Origin: Paraburkholderia gardini
Lineage (GTDB): Bacteria; Pseudomonadota; Gammaproteobacteria; Burkholderiales; Burkholderiaceae
Assembly (NCBI RefSeq): GCF_907164575.1
Contig: NZ_CAJQYY010000029.1
Span: 1-64,000 of the forward strand
Length of the DNA stretch: 64,000 nt
Direction of reading: 5' to 3'
Shown here: positions 1 to 8,247 of the stretch, piece by piece
Layout of the letters: the number at the start of each line of letters is the position of its first letter
How positions within the stretch are numbered: position 1 is the stretch's first letter
Translations under genes and position numbers: made by a program
The notes under the pieces: generated by a model
Told to the model about the DNA's origin: nothing
The model's input: only the letters and a program-made list of their open reading frames with translations
The model's database searches: none

Positions 1-1360
1 AAAAAAAATCTGGGGCGTGCGGGGCGGGTTGGGGCGGCGGCTCGCGGGGGGGGCGCGGCGCACGGCGATACCAGCTCATCAGCGGCGTGGCCGACATGCC
101 GTGCACGACCACCGACGCCGTCACGACAGCCAGCGCGAACGGTATGAGCGGCACCACGTCGTTCGCGCGACCTTCCTGCAGCGCCAGGGTCAGGTAATAG
201 AACGAGCCGATGCCGCGAATGCCGAACCAGCTCATCAATCGTCGCTGCGGGTGGGATGCGCCCGATCCCACCAGCGACACTTCGACCGCCAGCGGCCGCA
301 CGACCAGGAAGAGCGCCGCGATCAGCGCGGCGCTCTGCCACGTGAAAAGCGGCCCATGCAGCGTCGCGAGGACGTTGCCGATGATCAGCATCATCGCGAG
401 TTCGGCGATACGTTCCAGCTCGATCGTGAAGCCGAGCACGGATTCCGCCATAAACGCATGGGCCTTCTGCGGATCGGCGGCGGTCGCGGTGACATCGCCC
501 GCCTCGACGGCGCCGATGGTTTCCCGTGGCGATTGTCCGCCGCTCGCTCGATGCTCGACGCGACGCATCGAGACGCCCGCTGCAAAAACGGCGAGAAAGC
601 CGAACGTATGTGCCAGTTGCGCGATGCCGTACGACAGCTCGATCAGCCCGAGCGCGAAAAAGGCTTCGAGGCCGAGGGCCTGCGCGTGACGCGTTCTTAA
701 CCACGTCACGCCGTGAGTGGTTACCCAGCCCAGCACGCCGCCCGTCGCGATCGCGCCGAAGATACCCCAAAGTGTGCTGCCGATGAACGTCCACGTGAAC
801 ACGTCGGCGAAATTCGCGTTGTGGTTGGCGCATAACGCAAGGCCGAGCAGCGCGAACGGCAACGCGATGCCGTCGTTGAGGCCGCCTTCGCCCGAGAGCG
901 AAAAACGCATGAGATCGACGTCGGCCGAGTCCTGGACCTGCACGTCGTGGGCGAGAACCGGATCGGTTGGCGCGAGAATCGCCGCGAGCAGCAGCGCCGG
1001 TCCCCAGCCGAGATGCAGTGCGTGGACGCCGAATAGCGTCAGGAGCGGCACCGTCACGAGCATGGCGACGAAGCCGAGCCGCAGCGGTATGGCCCACAAC
1101 GCGTCGAAAAGCGGAACGCGCAGACGCAGGCCGATCGCGAACAGTGAAACCAGCAGCGCGACTTCGGTGATGATGCGCAGCACGCCGGCATCGACGATCA
1201 CGTCCAGATGCAGCAGGCCGATCCCGGGCGGCCCGAGCCCGAGGCCGATCGCGAGATAGAACATCGCGGCGCTGCACGGCAGACGCTCGAACGTGGCTGC
1301 CGCGATGCCCATGAAGGCGAACACACCGCCGACGACAAGAAACCAGATCGTTTCGTGCAT
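1..1360 (-). CDS. CPA1-family Na+/H+ (cation/proton) antiporter, 3' end missing
   Basis: This is an inner-membrane cation/proton exchanger of the NhaP/CPA1 type, which swaps cytoplasmic Na+ or K+ for external H+. The reverse strand is open from an ATG at 1360 to the left edge and encodes about ten hydrophobic helices. Diagnostic pieces are APTDPVLAHDVQV, the GEGGLNDGIALPF ion-binding helix with its acidic pair, and SWFGIRGIGSFYYL near the C-terminus. About 453 codons are present without a stop, so the gene is cut by the window edge. The last 20 or so codons are proline-rich and lie in G- and A-homopolymer runs, so the frame there is less trustworthy. It is not co-oriented with a clear partner; a DUF3175 gene lies upstream on the same strand. 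Confidence 0.9.
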   Translation of the reverse strand, partial: MHETIWFLVVGGVFAFMGIAAATFERLPCSAAMFYLAIGLGLGPPGIGLLHLDVIVDAGVLRIITEVALLVSLFAIGLRLRVPLFDALWAIPLRLGFVAMLVTVPLLTLFGVHALHLGWGPALLLAAILAPTDPVLAHDVQVQDSADVDLMRFSLSGEGGLNDGIALPFALLGLALCANHNANFADVFTWTFIGSTLWGIFGAIATGGVLGWVTTHGVTWLRTRHAQALGLEAFFALGLIELSYGIAQLAHTFGFLAVFAAGVSMRRVEHRASGGQSPRETIGAVEAGDVTATAADPQKAHAFMAESVLGFTIELERIAELAMMLIIGNVLATLHGPLFTWQSAALIAALFLVVRPLAVEVSLVGSGASHPQRRLMSWFGIRGIGSFYYLTLALQEGRANDVVPLIPFALAVVTASVVVHGMSATPLMSWYRRAPRPPREPPPQPAPHAPDFF

Positions 1361-1462
1361 GAGGTATCCGGTGAGGCAGCCTGACAACGCTGCCGTGCGG
1401 TTTTGCCTGGTGCGGGCCTGGCGGTATGGATCGCCGTATCGCGTGCATCGCGCGCGATGCAG

Positions 1463-1864
1463 TCAGGGCGCGCGGCCAAATGCCTCGCGTAGTTTGCGCT
1501 TTGCCGTCTGAAGCGTTGCGCGACGCGATTTCGGCAGATTACGCCCTGCGCGGTTGATATAGAAATTCAGCATCGACATCGCCGACTGGAACGGTGTGCC
1601 TTTGCGTCGTTTGCTACGTGTAGACGAGCGTTTTAGCGAGTCGGCAATCTCCTGCGCGCTGCCGGACCTGAAGATATCGTGCTCGATATCCATGGCGTCA
1701 CTGGTTTCCATGACGTGATGCGACCAGCGTTTGCCGACCTTGCCATTCCTGTGCGACGCAGCTTGCTTCGCACGATGCGCGGCGTGGGCCTGCGCATGGC
1801 GTTGCCTCGGTGGACGGCCCGAGCGGCTGCGTTTTGCCGGATGCCCTTTCTTTCTGGTGACCAT
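1463..1864 (-). CDS. DUF3175 family protein
   Basis: This is a small basic protein of 133 residues. The N-terminal 45 residues are rich in Lys, Arg and His and probably disordered. From about residue 45 it carries the DUF3175 pattern: KRWSHHVMETSDAMD, then a segment with SLKRSS, then SAMSMLNFYINRAGRN and a basic C-terminus. No biochemical role is established for the family; it is common in Burkholderiales, often beside other stress-linked small proteins, as here. The start is supported by a GAGG about 7 bases upstream of the ATG. The composition would suit nucleic-acid binding, but that is inference. Confidence 0.75.
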   Translation of the reverse strand: MVTRKKGHPAKRSRSGRPPRQRHAQAHAAHRAKQAASHRNGKVGKRWSHHVMETSDAMDIEHDIFRSGSAQEIADSLKRSSTRSKRRKGTPFQSAMSMLNFYINRAGRNLPKSRRATLQTAKRKLREAFGRAP

Positions 1865-1889
1865 GGAATGCCTCGTCGTAGTTTGACGA

Positions 1890-2420
1890 TCAAAGCTTCA
1901 CGCCACCCGCTTCCGGCGCGTTTGACGAGCCGGCCGGAATGTCGCCCACACCCACATCGTCGCGCGCACCGGGGTCGCCGCTAGCGCCGCGTTCATCGCT
2001 CCAGTATGGCGCGCGGCCATAGTACTGGTGAACGCTCGTGGCCCACGTGCGGTCCGCCATCGCGGGCCAGTGGTCCTTGTCGAAGCCCGGCGCATTCCTG
2101 ACCTGCCCGGATGTGAGATTCAGCACGAAGCATTTGCGGTCGGTATCGAGCGTCAGTGCATTCCATGGAATCGCCAGCAGCTTGTCGCCGACGCCGAGAA
2201 AGCCGCCGCTCGACAGTACGGCATAAGCAATGCGTCCTCCCTGCACGTCGAGCATGATGTCCTTGATCTTGCCGACGTCGTCGCCATCGGCGCTGAGCAC
2301 GGTGTTGCCGTCGAGCGTACCGGCGGCCATTACGTCGGGGCCCGGGCCGTCCGCGGTTTTGCGTCCACTGCCGACGATGCGTGCTCCGGCGCCGGTGCCG
2401 GGCTGATTGCGCGTATTCAT
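1890..2420 (-). CDS. PRC-barrel domain protein
   Basis: This 176-residue protein has a PRC-barrel domain at roughly residues 35-110 (GNTVLSADGDDVGKIKD, then GGRIAYAVLSSGGFLGVGDK and AIPWNAL), followed by a low-complexity Gly/Ala/Asp tail. PRC barrels occur in RimM and in photosynthetic reaction-centre H subunits. Stand-alone copies in soil proteobacteria are usually annotated as stress- or envelope-related, with no defined ligand. I chose the ATG at 2420 because GGGAGA lies just upstream; an in-frame ATG at 2504 would add 28 unrelated residues. It is divergent from the DUF4142 gene at 2815. Confidence 0.8.
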   Translation of the reverse strand: MNTRNQPGTGAGARIVGSGRKTADGPGPDVMAAGTLDGNTVLSADGDDVGKIKDIMLDVQGGRIAYAVLSSGGFLGVGDKLLAIPWNALTLDTDRKCFVLNLTSGQVRNAPGFDKDHWPAMADRTWATSVHQYYGRAPYWSDERGASGDPGARDDVGVGDIPAGSSNAPEAGGVKL

Positions 2421-2814
2421 GAAGCGTCTCCCTGAAAAGCAAAGATTGGATCGCGAGGCGGAACCCCGGTCGAACGGCGCCATGGCCGCATCAATGTTCA
2501 GCAAGGGATGTACCCATCAAACACTTTCGACACGCATCGATTGAATTTCCCCATACCTGTGAGGACATTGCGCCGGCCTGAACGTGCTCTCAGGAGCATC
2601 GCAACAATTGCATTGCCATGCGCACAAGTTGCAAGCGCTGGACGTGATGCGTCGCCGCAAAGCGTATCCACGCGCTTTTACTTGCCGGGCACACCTTTTG
2701 CGGGTTCCGTGCTGAGGCTGCAGGACGATCAGCCGGCATTCGACAAAACGCGGATTGCGCAGTCAAGCCGGCGCACGGCAGCGTGACGGAACGATCTGGA
2801 ACAGGAGAAATCGC
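2421..2814. other. Intergenic region between divergent stress genes
   Basis: This 394-base spacer separates the divergent PRC-barrel and DUF4142 genes and must hold both promoters. An open frame of 92 codons at 2508-2786 has no good ribosome site and no recognisable domain, so I do not call it. I see no convincing -35/-10 pair. Confidence 0.4.
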
Positions 2815-3366
2815 ATGACATTCCAGCATTCAATGCGCGCGATGGTGGCGGCAACCGGGATCGCGATGACGATGCCTGCTGGCGTCGTTCACGCGCAGAC
2901 GAGCGAACCGGCGGCGGCACAGACGAAATTATCGGCGGCCGATCAGCAGTTCGTGCAGGACGCTTCGCAGGCCGGTGCCACGGAAATCGCCGCCAGCAAG
3001 CTGGCGTTGAAAAATTCGAACGACCCGCAGGTCAGGAAATTCGCTTCGCAGATGATCGTCGATCACACGAAACTGGCCCGGAACCTTGACATCGTTGCCG
3101 AGAAAAAAGGCCTGAAATCGCCACCTTCGGCGGATTCGGCAGTCATAGGGAAGTTGCAGAGGCTCAAGGGAGCCGGTTTCGATCAGGCCTATATCGCCGA
3201 CGTGGCCGTGGGCGGCCATCAGAAGGCGGTCGAACTGTTCCGGAAGGAAAGCGAAAGCGGCGCCGATCCGCAATTGAAGGCGGCTGCCACGAAGGCGCTG
3301 CCGGTGATCCAGCACCATCTTGCGATGGCGCAGCAACTGGGCAATGCGAAGAAGAGCACATCATGA
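2815..3366 (+). CDS. Exported DUF4142 protein
   Basis: This 183-residue protein starts with a Sec signal peptide that should be cleaved after VHA-Q at about residue 27. The mature part is a DUF4142 four-helix ferritin-like fold, with QQFVQDASQAGATEIAASKLA, SQMIVDHTKLARNL and a late QHHLAMAQQL. DUF4142 proteins are predicted periplasmic or outer-membrane proteins found in stress clusters; no reaction is established. AGGAGA lies 7 bases before the ATG at 2815. The next gene (DUF1488) starts within 40 bases, so the two are probably co-transcribed. Confidence 0.85.
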   Translation: MTFQHSMRAMVAATGIAMTMPAGVVHAQTSEPAAAQTKLSAADQQFVQDASQAGATEIAASKLALKNSNDPQVRKFASQMIVDHTKLARNLDIVAEKKGLKSPPSADSAVIGKLQRLKGAGFDQAYIADVAVGGHQKAVELFRKESESGADPQLKAAATKALPVIQHHLAMAQQLGNAKKSTS

Positions 3367-3404
3367 GTGTGATTTTGTCGAGGGCCGCCTGGGAGGACGC
3401 GAAC

Positions 3405-3707
3405 ATGACCATCACTTTTTCCGATGATCCGCCGGTCTTCGACGGTGCAAACCTCGCGGTGCGCTTTACCGCGGCCGTCGACGGGCAACCCGTTGCGTGC
3501 GTTATCACGGCGGAAGCACTTGAAGACCATTTTGGCGCAGACTCTCCTCTGGAAGACTCGCTTTTGAAGGCATTCCAGCGCGGACGCGCGCGGATCCGTT
3601 CCGTGTGCGCCGAGGCGCTCGATCAGAACGGCGGCGAAAGCGTCGTTTTGCACAGCGGGCTTTTCCGGGTCGAGGGAATGGAGCCGGATCGCGGGCTGAA
3701 GGCATAG
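3405..3707 (+). CDS. DUF1488 family protein
   Basis: This 100-residue cytoplasmic protein matches the DUF1488 pattern: an N-terminal beta-rich segment (FDGANLAVRFTAAVDGQPVACVITAEAL) followed by a helical part ending in LLKAFQRGRARIRSVCAEAL. Its function is unknown. The ATG at 3405 has GGGAGG upstream. An ATG at 3363, overlapping the stop of the DUF4142 gene, is in frame but would add 14 residues that do not look like the family. It lies between two other small stress-type genes on the same strand. Confidence 0.7.
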   Translation: MTITFSDDPPVFDGANLAVRFTAAVDGQPVACVITAEALEDHFGADSPLEDSLLKAFQRGRARIRSVCAEALDQNGGESVVLHSGLFRVEGMEPDRGLKA

Positions 3708-3769
3708 CACCCTGTGTGAACCCGCGACGGCAACTGCGCACACCATCTGCAAAGATGAAAGGAGGCGTC

Positions 3770-4345
3770 ATGTCACTCATTGTCGCAGGACGTTTTACGA
3801 CTTTTCCGGCCGCCGAGGCGGCCGCGCAACGGCTCTTCGCGAACGGCTTCGTCGAGGAGGACGTCACGCTGTTTTTCGTGAACCCGCGCGGGCAGCATGC
3901 GCGCTATCCGATTGGCGGCGATCAGGACGATGATCCGGGCGCGCGCGATGCGCCGAAGGGCGCAAGCAAGGGTGTAATGATCGGGGCCGTCGTCGGTGCG
4001 ATTGTCGGAGCCGGGCTTTTCGCGGTGTTTCATGCGCCGCTGCTTGTCTCCGTGATTGCAGCGGGCGTGGGAGCGTATATCGGTTCGCTCATTGGCGCCA
4101 TGTCGCATACACGGGAAGGCGACAGGCACGGCCACCAGTCGCATCACGAAGAACGCGATTCCGGCGTGCTGCTGGCGGTGCACGTATCGCCGGATACGCA
4201 ACTGCAGGCGGCGCGCGTACTGCGCGAATGCGGCGGCAGTACGATCGAACGCGCGACAGGCCGCTGGCAGCAGGGCCGTTGGGCCGACTTCGATCCGACA
4301 AGGACGCCAACACCGGTCAGCGAGTTGAACGAGCGGGGCGCGTGA
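3770..4345 (+). CDS. General stress protein 17M-like membrane protein with glycine zipper
   Basis: This 191-residue protein has three parts. Residues 1-45 form a ferredoxin-like alpha/beta unit of the general-stress-protein-17M type (VAGRFTTFPAAEAAAQRLF, then a VTLFFV strand). A hydrophobic hairpin at about 70-112 is rich in Gly and small residues (MIGAVVGAIVGAGLF, AAGVGAYIGSLIGAM), typical of glycine-zipper insertion. The C-terminal unit has a second strand-rich segment (GVLLAVHVSPDTQLQAARVL). A perfect AAAGGAGG precedes the ATG at 3770. It likely sits in the inner membrane and monitors or buffers envelope stress; this role is inferred from family context only. Confidence 0.75.
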   Translation: MSLIVAGRFTTFPAAEAAAQRLFANGFVEEDVTLFFVNPRGQHARYPIGGDQDDDPGARDAPKGASKGVMIGAVVGAIVGAGLFAVFHAPLLVSVIAAGVGAYIGSLIGAMSHTREGDRHGHQSHHEERDSGVLLAVHVSPDTQLQAARVLRECGGSTIERATGRWQQGRWADFDPTRTPTPVSELNERGA

Positions 4346-4393
4346 GCATGGATCTAGCCGCTTCGATGCTTAAGCGTAAAGGCGTCAGAAAAG

Positions 4394-4424
4394 AAACGGC
4401 CTGGAAATTTTCCAGGCCGTTTTT
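4394..4424 (+). terminator. Rho-independent terminator
   Basis: A perfect inverted repeat (AAACGGCCTGGAAA, 4394-4407, with its complement at 4409-4422) is followed by a short T run. It lies about 50 bases after the stop of the glycine-zipper gene and should end the 2815-4345 transcription unit. The stem is nearly symmetrical and could also work in the other direction. Confidence 0.85.
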
Positions 4425-4469
4425 CAGGCGCTTTCATCGATAGTCACACACGTTCCTGTCTCGATCCGT

Positions 4470-4706
4470 CTAGACCCAGAGCGCCGACCCGCGACGCGGT
4501 TGCGGCGTAGTCCCTTCCACGCGCTGTTCGTTCTGCGTCGACTCGCACGCAGCGGGCACAATGCCCGATTGCTGGATTGCGTTACAGCTCATCGCCTGCG
4601 TGGCGGGTTGCGGGGCGGTGTCGAATGTATTGAGCCGAAGCTCCATGACAGCCGCTGACGTCACGAGCGCGGTGAACACCAGAAACGCCGCACGTTTGCT
4701 TCTCAT
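4470..4706 (-). CDS. Small exported hypothetical protein
   Basis: This 78-residue protein begins MRSKRAAFLVFTALVTSAAV, a signal peptide or single N-terminal membrane anchor. The remainder is polar, with two cysteines (MSCNAI, PAACES) that could form a disulphide if exported. GGGAGA lies just upstream of the ATG at 4706, which supports this start over upstream alternatives. I do not recognise the family. It is convergent with the stress genes on its left, with the 4394-4424 terminator between them. Confidence 0.55.
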   Translation of the reverse strand: MRSKRAAFLVFTALVTSAAVMELRLNTFDTAPQPATQAMSCNAIQQSGIVPAACESTQNEQRVEGTTPQPRRGSALWV

Positions 4707-5041
4707 GTTTTTCTCCCTGACCTGTCGATCCTGCATGCCGTTGTTTTTATCGGTTGATGTTCCGTCGTCGATGCAGGACGGAACATGCGGATACGTTGGA
4801 TTAAGCAAACACCGCGCCATCCGGCTGATTCACGGATGAATGGCGGAAAACGCCCTGTTTACGTGGGTTTTCGCGTTACAGGAAGACATGGACGCGGCCT
4901 GAGCGCCGGCTCGTCCGGCAACTTTTACGCGGCTGGATGACGTTCCGCGCCGGTCGCCGGGCGGGTACGCCACATGCGTCTCCATAAGTGACCGCAAGTA
5001 CATCGCGGCAACTGTTTTCAACCAGACTTAAGGAGCGTTAC
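4707..5041. other. Divergent intergenic region
   Basis: This 335-base spacer lies between the small exported protein (reverse strand) and the PA2169-type gene (forward strand). It must carry both promoters. I find no clear operator, repeat or small gene in it. Confidence 0.4.
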
Positions 5042-5491
5042 ATGGCTACGAACGTTGTTTCCGAACTGAATGATCTGGTCGAGACTTCGAAGGACGGCGA
5101 GAAGGGCTTTCGCAAGGCTGCGGAAGACGCCCACGATTCGCAGCTGAAATCGCTGTTCGCCAGTCGCGCCGATGACTGCGCACGCGGCGCACGCGAATTG
5201 CAGGACACGATCCAGCAGCTCGGCGGCAAGCCGGATACTGGCGGTTCGGTGACAGGTGCGCTGCATCGGGGCTGGGTCGATCTGAAGTCGGCGGTAAGCA
5301 GCCGTGGCGATCATCAGATTCTGGCCGATTGCGAAAAGGGCGAGGACGCCGCGAAGAAGTCTTACCACGACGCCCTCGAAAAAGATCTGCCGGCTGATGT
5401 TCGCGCAATCGTGGAGCGGCAATATCAGGGTGTAGTGCAAAATCACGATCGTATCCGCGATCTGCGCGATCAGTATGCGGCGCGCAAGTAG
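5042..5491 (+). CDS. PA2169-type four-helix-bundle protein (DUF2383)
   Basis: This 149-residue protein is a ferritin-like four-helix bundle of the PA2169/DUF2383 type: VSELNDLVETSKDGEKGFRKAAED, then LKSLFASRADDCARGARELQ, and a C-terminal helix with ERQYQGVVQNHDRIRDL. The family is cytoplasmic and of unknown function, and is commonly co-located with other stress proteins. AAGGAG lies 7 bases ahead of the ATG at 5042. It stands alone, with a terminator hairpin about 40 bases downstream. Confidence 0.85.
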   Translation: MATNVVSELNDLVETSKDGEKGFRKAAEDAHDSQLKSLFASRADDCARGARELQDTIQQLGGKPDTGGSVTGALHRGWVDLKSAVSSRGDHQILADCEKGEDAAKKSYHDALEKDLPADVRAIVERQYQGVVQNHDRIRDLRDQYAARK

Positions 5492-5530
5492 CCACTTGAA
5501 GTGAAGCGGACTAAACGGGGGCGAAGGATG

Positions 5531-5567
5531 TCGGGTAGCGGGAGCTTTCCTGCTGCCCGATTTAATT
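5531..5567 (+). terminator. Probable terminator of the PA2169-type gene
   Basis: TCGGGTAGC and the later CTGCCCGA can pair with one G-U, followed by TTTAATTT. The position, 40 bases past the stop, fits a terminator. The stem is imperfect. Confidence 0.5.
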
Positions 5568-5632
5568 TGTGCGGGTGCGTGTTGCATGCGCATGCCCTTC
5601 ATGCATTGACGAAAACGCCTTGCCGTAAACGC

Positions 5633-5668
5633 AAGAAGCCGTCCGCGATTTTTCGCGGACGGCTTCTT
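5633..5668 (-). terminator. Strong hairpin terminator for the BON gene
   Basis: A perfect 16-bp inverted repeat (5633-5648 and 5653-5668) closes a four-T loop. It lies 20 bases beyond the stop of the reverse-strand BON protein gene and should terminate it. The T tract is short, and the symmetry would let it also block forward read-through. Confidence 0.75.
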
Positions 5669-5688
5669 CGGCCGAACCTCGACGCGGC

Positions 5689-6027
5689 TTATTCGGCCGC
5701 GACCTTCAGATGGTTCTTGACGCCCTTGACGCCGTCGACCTGATTCACGACATCTTCAGCGGCGGTCTTGTCTGCTGCCGAGGGCACCGTTCCCGTCAGC
5801 CACACGACGCTCTTTTGCGTCTTCACATGGATGTGGGTCGACTTGACGTTCTTGCTCGCGAGCAGATCCGCCTTGACCTTGGTGGTGATCGTCGTGTCAT
5901 CGACGTGGGCTCCCATCGATTCCGACACGCCGGCCGGTGCCGACGCAGTCGACTGTGCATTCGCGTTCAGGGCAAATGCGATACAGGCGACGCTGCCTGC
6001 GGTCTTGAGGAACTGGATCGTTTTCAT
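5689..6027 (-). CDS. Periplasmic BON-domain protein
   Basis: This 112-residue protein has a Sec signal peptide cleaved after NANA at about residue 25. A single BON domain follows at residues 43-110 (DDTTITTKVKADLLAS, then VKTQKSVVWLTGTVPSAADK and GVKGVKNHLKV). BON domains of the OsmY type bind membranes or envelope components and are induced by osmotic stress. AAGGAG lies just before the ATG at 6027. It is a monocistronic unit with its own terminator and closes the left-hand stress cluster. Confidence 0.85.
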   Translation of the reverse strand: MKTIQFLKTAGSVACIAFALNANAQSTASAPAGVSESMGAHVDDTTITTKVKADLLASKNVKSTHIHVKTQKSVVWLTGTVPSAADKTAAEDVVNQVDGVKGVKNHLKVAAE

Positions 6028-6523
6028 GGATTTCTCCTTTCGGGTGGTTGAAGAGTGCTGCGGTCTTGTTGCCTGTGCGGTCGATCGCGGCCATTGCCGT
6101 TGATGACACGCCTGGGGAGAGTGGCCGCATGACGGTTCCGTCAGCCCCGTGGTCGACATCGAATGCGCTGCTGGCATCCGTCCACCATCAGGGAAGCGCA
6201 AGCCGTGTGCCACACCGCGTCATCCCGCGGCGTGTCGGGCTACAGGCGCGACTGGACGGGGGTGCGACATGAAATGAACCGGGCAGGATGCGTGCTGAAA
6301 CAGACTTGCCCGCCGGCCCGGATTTTTCCGGCCGCTTGTAAAAATGGCGTGCGAGGGAGTCTGACAACACCCGAAAAACATCGCTCGCGAGGATCAAATC
6401 GCTGTAAAAACAGCGCCCTGTGAAATCTGGTACGGCGATTGCTCTATTCAGACCAACGATAGTGCCCGAATGCGATCTGCTTCGGGTATTCGAACCAGAA
6501 TCTTCAAAAGGGATCGCACTACA
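6028..6523. other. Intergenic region upstream of rpoN
   Basis: This 496-base stretch separates the divergent BON and rpoN genes. It holds no open frame with a credible ribosome site. A TTGCTC ... GATAGT arrangement near 6438-6470 could be a weak rpoN promoter, but the match is too poor to call. The region from about 6330 to 6440 is more A-rich than its surroundings. Confidence 0.35.
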
Positions 6524-8008
6524 ATGCCGCCTTCAATCGAGCTACGCACACGACAGTCACTTGCGCTGACCCCTCGCCTTCAGCAGTCGGTCAGGCTCCT
6601 GCAACTGTCCTCGCTCGAGTTCCAGCAGGAGTTGCGCACGGCACTCGATACCAATCCGTTCCTTGAATACGACGCATCGCAAACGGAAGATGTCGCGCTT
6701 GCCGCAGAAAGCACGGGCGAGGCAACGCAAGCTTCCGGCGAGCCGGTATCGGCCGGCGCGGAAACCGCCGCCGATGCGCCGGTGTCAGGCAGCGCGGATG
6801 CGTCATTGCACGACGAGCCGGCGGGTGAGTACAGCGGCGACTACAGCGCCGATTCATTCGGCCGGGGCTCGTCGCGTTACAACGGCGACAGCGAAGGTAG
6901 CGATCCCGCCGACTGGGCACGTTCACAGCCCTCGTTGCACGAACAGCTTCACGATGCGCTGCGTCTCTATCCGCTGAACGAACGCGATCGCGAAGTCGCG
7001 CGCCTGATCATCGAGTCGCTCGATGACGACGGCTATCTGCGTCAGGATCTCGCCGATCTTGCCGACGTGTTCGATGTCGAACCGGAACTGACCGAGCACG
7101 AACTGCTCGTCGCGCTGCGGCTCGTGCAATCGCTGGACCGGCCGGGCGTCGGTGCACGTTCGCTGTCGGAATGTCTGAAGCTGCAACTCGATTGCATGGA
7201 TAACGACACGCCGGGCCGCGACGCCGCGATTCAGATCGTCGAGCATCATCTTGAGCGGCTCGCGCGCCGTGAGCAGGCCGAGTTGCAAAAGCAGACCGGC
7301 TGCAGCGCCGACGAACTGCGCATCGCGTGTGCGCTCGTGCGCAAGCTCGATCCGAAGCCCGGCAACTACTATGGCAACGCGGAAGACAACTACGTCGTAC
7401 CAGACGTAATCGTGCGTCAGGTTCGCAGCAAGTGGGTCGTGTCGATCAATCCGGCCGTGATGCCGCGCGCGCGGATTCATCGCCGGTACGCGGAGCTCTT
7501 TGCACAATCGGCCGGCACGAGCCGCTCGCCGCTCGCGCAGCAGTTGCAGGAAGCGCGCTGGCTGATCCGGAATGCGCAGCAGCGCTTCGATACGATCCAG
7601 CGCGTCGCCGAGTGCATCGTGGCCCATCAGCGCGCGTTCTTCCAGTACGGCGAGATTGCGCTCAAGCCGCTCGTCCTGCGCGACGTCGCCGATGAACTCG
7701 GTCTGCATGAATCGACGATCTCCCGCGCGACGGGTAACAAATATATGGCGACGCCGCGCGGTATTTTCGAGTTCAAGCACTTCTTCCCGCGCGAACTCGG
7801 CACGGAAAGCGGCGGGACCTGTTCGGCCGCGGCAGTACGCGCGCTGCTCAAGGAAATGATCGCCGCGGAAAATACCCACGATCCGCTTTCGGACGTCACG
7901 CTCGCGCGGATGCTGGCCGACCAGGGCGTGCTCGTCGCGCGCCGGACGGTGGCGAAATACCGGCATCTGATGAAGCTGCCGCCCGCGGAATTGCGTCGAC
8001 AGATGTGA
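6524..8008 (+). CDS. rpoN: RNA polymerase sigma-54 factor
   Basis: This is the alternative sigma factor that directs RNA polymerase to -24/-12 promoters and needs an AAA+ activator. The 494-residue protein has the Gln/Leu-rich region I at 1-50 (LALTPRLQQSVRLLQLSS) and an acidic, Ser/Gly-rich region II at about 50-140. The core-binding domain follows, then the helix-turn-helix (DVADELGLHESTISRAT). The RpoN box ARRTVAKYR lies at 472-480, just before the C-terminus. The usual lptB and raiA/hpf neighbours are absent, so this may be a second rpoN copy rather than the housekeeping one; that is an inference from context. The start at 6524 matches the family N-terminus; AAGGGA lies about 11 bases upstream. 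Confidence 0.95.
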   Translation: MPPSIELRTRQSLALTPRLQQSVRLLQLSSLEFQQELRTALDTNPFLEYDASQTEDVALAAESTGEATQASGEPVSAGAETAADAPVSGSADASLHDEPAGEYSGDYSADSFGRGSSRYNGDSEGSDPADWARSQPSLHEQLHDALRLYPLNERDREVARLIIESLDDDGYLRQDLADLADVFDVEPELTEHELLVALRLVQSLDRPGVGARSLSECLKLQLDCMDNDTPGRDAAIQIVEHHLERLARREQAELQKQTGCSADELRIACALVRKLDPKPGNYYGNAEDNYVVPDVIVRQVRSKWVVSINPAVMPRARIHRRYAELFAQSAGTSRSPLAQQLQEARWLIRNAQQRFDTIQRVAECIVAHQRAFFQYGEIALKPLVLRDVADELGLHESTISRATGNKYMATPRGIFEFKHFFPRELGTESGGTCSAAAVRALLKEMIAAENTHDPLSDVTLARMLADQGVLVARRTVAKYRHLMKLPPAELRRQM

Positions 8009-8037
8009 GACTGCCGCAAGGCCACGCTGGACGCTGG

Positions 8038-8063
8038 AAAGGTCTCTTCGCGAGACCTTTTTT
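8038..8063 (+). terminator. rpoN terminator
   Basis: AAAGGTCTC and GAGACCTTT form a 9-bp stem with a 5-base loop, followed by a run of six T. It lies 30 bases after the rpoN stop. Confidence 0.85.
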
Positions 8064-8247
8064 CATGGGCCGCGCCGCCTCATGGTTTAGCCTGGCCCCA
8101 GCTTCTTCCATGCCCTCCGGCTGTGTTAAACCGACGGTTCTGCGTTATGCTGCGCACGCCTGTCACGCTGCTGTGCGGGCGATGCCGCGGCTGTTCCCGG
8201 TTCCTTGCATCTGGGCCGCGTCCATTGAAGTCACTGGAGACTCAGGG

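Noticed and set aside
2508..2786. A 92-codon forward frame between the PRC-barrel and DUF4142 genes
   Set aside because: No ribosome site, no family resemblance and overlaps a divergent promoter region.
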